A program made the translations under genes and the position numbers. A model generated the notes under the pieces. It did not search any database. It had not been told where the DNA came from and was given only the letters and a program-made list of their open reading frames with translations. A stretch of DNA of 24,273 nucleotides, taken from RBG-13-43-22 sp040755035. Lineage in GTDB: Bacteria; Desulfobacterota; RBG-13-43-22. Positions 23,001-24,273 of this stretch are shown here, piece by piece (positions within the stretch are counted from its first letter, which is position 1; the number at the start of each line of letters is the position of its first letter). Location: assembly GCA_040755035.1 (NCBI GenBank), contig JBFMBU010000139.1:1-24273 (forward strand). The letters run 5' to 3'.

Positions 23001-24273
23001 CTAAGGCCGTTCAAAGGTATAATTCCCTTTGAAAAATTGCTCCCGACACCATTCTATTTTACGATCGTCATCCAGGACCATGTCCAGGAGGCGGACCGCG
23101 CCCAGCAGGCGGCCCAGGAGATCCAGTTTTTCCTGGATCATATAGGAATTGAGTTTTTTGAGTTCCCCCTTGACCATGTCCCCTTTCTGGGTAACGGCAA
23201 AGCCCATTTTTTTCAGGATGGACCCGATTAAGAAGGCCCTGCGGGACCGTCGTTCAATATCGGCCGCCCCGCCTTTGAAATAAAAGGTGATATAATTATT
23301 ATTGATATTCTGCCCGCAGTAGGAGTCGATGGTGGTGAAATGATAACCCAGGCGGGAGCTGAAATTAAGGTATTTTTCGGTAATCACGGCATAACTGGGA
23401 CCACCGAAGTCCCCCTGCTGTTCAGGATCACGAAGGATGCTCTCCATGAGGATGGATCCGAAACCGCTCCAGCTAATTTTATTCTGACCCAGCCATTGGA
23501 CTCCCGGATGGGTCATCCCCCTGAAGAGGGCGATAAAAGGAATGGATCGGACCTGCTCGGGAAAGACTTCCTTGAGGTCATTCTTATAGGCCAGTCCTCC
23601 CCCCAAATCGACCAGATAGATGTTTAACGGTACGGGAGAACGAAAGTGCACCGACACTTTTGCCCCTTCCTCGATGGTATCACTGATCTGAAACATCTCC
23701 TGCATAGCCATTTCATGGGCGAAACGGATGATGTCATGAATGGTTTGGCAGGAAAGGGGATTGAAATCATCCTGTCGAGGGTCGATCAGGTGCAGGGGGG
23801 CGATTTTAGTCAGAGTGCTCTGCAACACTTTATACGTGGGGCTTCCTTTCATCGGGTTATGGCTTCTACCTTTACCCAGGAGGGCTTCGATACGGCCTTG
23901 ATAGATAATTCCCTTTCTGGCATCGACCGTGATTTCACTGCCGTGAGGGATGGCAACCGTGGCATTGTCCGTGCCTACCAGGGTGGGGATACGGAATTCA
24001 CGGGCTACCGAAGCCATATGTCCGGTTACGCTGCCAACATCGGTGACGATAGCCCGGACCCGGCCGATAACGGGGACATAACGGGGAGAGGTTTGCGGGG
24101 CGATAAGAATGGACCCCTCAGGTATATTCAAGAGATTATGGTCGGATTTGAGGACATAAGCCATTCCCGAAGCTACTCCGACCGAAGCCGAAGCGCCGCC
24201 CCGTAAGAGAACGGGAAAGGACCCGGTAATTGAATCCGTGTCTTGAGCCGTGTCATTTTCAGCTTCTTCCTGA
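23001..24273 (-). CDS. PEP-utilising enzyme, C-terminal part (runs off right edge)
   Basis: The frame is open to the window edge, giving 423 residues without a start. The first annotated-looking ATG (24164) is internal, because GGASASVGVASGMAYVL spans it as a typical beginning of a PEP-utiliser mobile domain. The phosphohistidine motif is VTDVGSVTGHMASVAREFRI, followed by PTLVGT and ITVDARKGIIYQGRIE. The last 290 or so residues (LHLIDPRQDDFNPLSCQTIHDI, RFAHEMAMQEMF and onward) do not resemble the TIM-barrel of PEP synthase or PPDK. It is probably a PEP synthase-like dikinase with an upstream ATP-grasp domain outside the window. The substrate phosphorylated is unknown. Confidence 0.8.
   Translation of the reverse strand, partial: QEEAENDTAQDTDSITGSFPVLLRGGASASVGVASGMAYVLKSDHNLLNIPEGSILIAPQTSPRYVPVIGRVRAIVTDVGSVTGHMASVAREFRIPTLVGTDNATVAIPHGSEITVDARKGIIYQGRIEALLGKGRSHNPMKGSPTYKVLQSTLTKIAPLHLIDPRQDDFNPLSCQTIHDIIRFAHEMAMQEMFQISDTIEEGAKVSVHFRSPVPLNIYLVDLGGGLAYKNDLKEVFPEQVRSIPFIALFRGMTHPGVQWLGQNKISWSGFGSILMESILRDPEQQGDFGGPSYAVITEKYLNFSSRLGYHFTTIDSYCGQNINNNYITFYFKGGAADIERRSRRAFLIGSILKKMGFAVTQKGDMVKGELKKLNSYMIQEKLDLLGRLLGAVRLLDMVLDDDRKIEWCREQFFKGNYTFERP

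Overview
The window looks like a chromosome segment of a strict anaerobe, most likely a Desulfobacterota (former Deltaproteobacteria) sulfate reducer or syntroph. This is an inference from gene content: a tungsten-type aldehyde:ferredoxin oxidoreductase, a rubrerythrin, two pairs of 2-hydroxyacyl-CoA dehydratase/benzoyl-CoA reductase-like subunits, class III CoA-transferases and a PEP-utilising enzyme. No tRNA, rRNA or CRISPR array was seen.

Left part (1-7.6 kb). The 5' end of a type B carboxylesterase gene runs off the left edge (minus). It is followed by lepB (minus) and a small two-gene module (minus) whose nucleotidyltransferase partner has lost its middle. Then come polA (plus), an iron-type alcohol dehydrogenase and an aldehyde:ferredoxin oxidoreductase (plus, 14 bp apart). 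The last two probably interconvert alcohol, aldehyde and acid; a good sigma70-type promoter with a 16-bp palindrome precedes them.

Middle (7.6-11.1 kb) is an accessory pocket with much decay: a DUF4160 gene broken by a 1-nt frameshift next to intact DUF2442, a lone SAM methyltransferase flanked by integron-core-like heptamers, a HigBA toxin-antitoxin pair with an apparently leaderless toxin message, and a degenerate REP-associated (Y1/IS200-like) transposase between inverted 11-bp motifs. A minus-strand stress operon follows (11.3-12.7 kb): yjbQ, a carboxymuconolactone-decarboxylase/AhpD-like gene and rubrerythrin.

Right part (12.75-22.1 kb) is the most interesting. A palindrome-rich AT intergenic region precedes a FadR-type GntR regulator and then a tandemly duplicated three-gene block: A1-B1-CoA-transferase1, A2-B2-CoA-transferase2, ending in a DUF3237 gene. 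A and B are small and large subunits of the 2-hydroxyacyl-CoA dehydratase/BcrBC superfamily, but both pairs lack cysteines over most of the region where characterised members hold their [4Fe-4S] clusters, and no activator ATPase is present. A 20-bp sequence upstream of gntR recurs exactly, inverted, upstream of the second CoA-transferase, suggesting shared control. I infer a regulated pathway that makes CoA thioesters with the transferases and processes them with the A/B proteins; the substrate cannot be read from sequence.

The right edge holds a minus-strand metallophosphoesterase, a 137-bp MITE-like element with 19-bp terminal inverted repeats (a relative lies between A1 and B1), and the C-terminal part of a PEP-utilising enzyme that continues past the edge.
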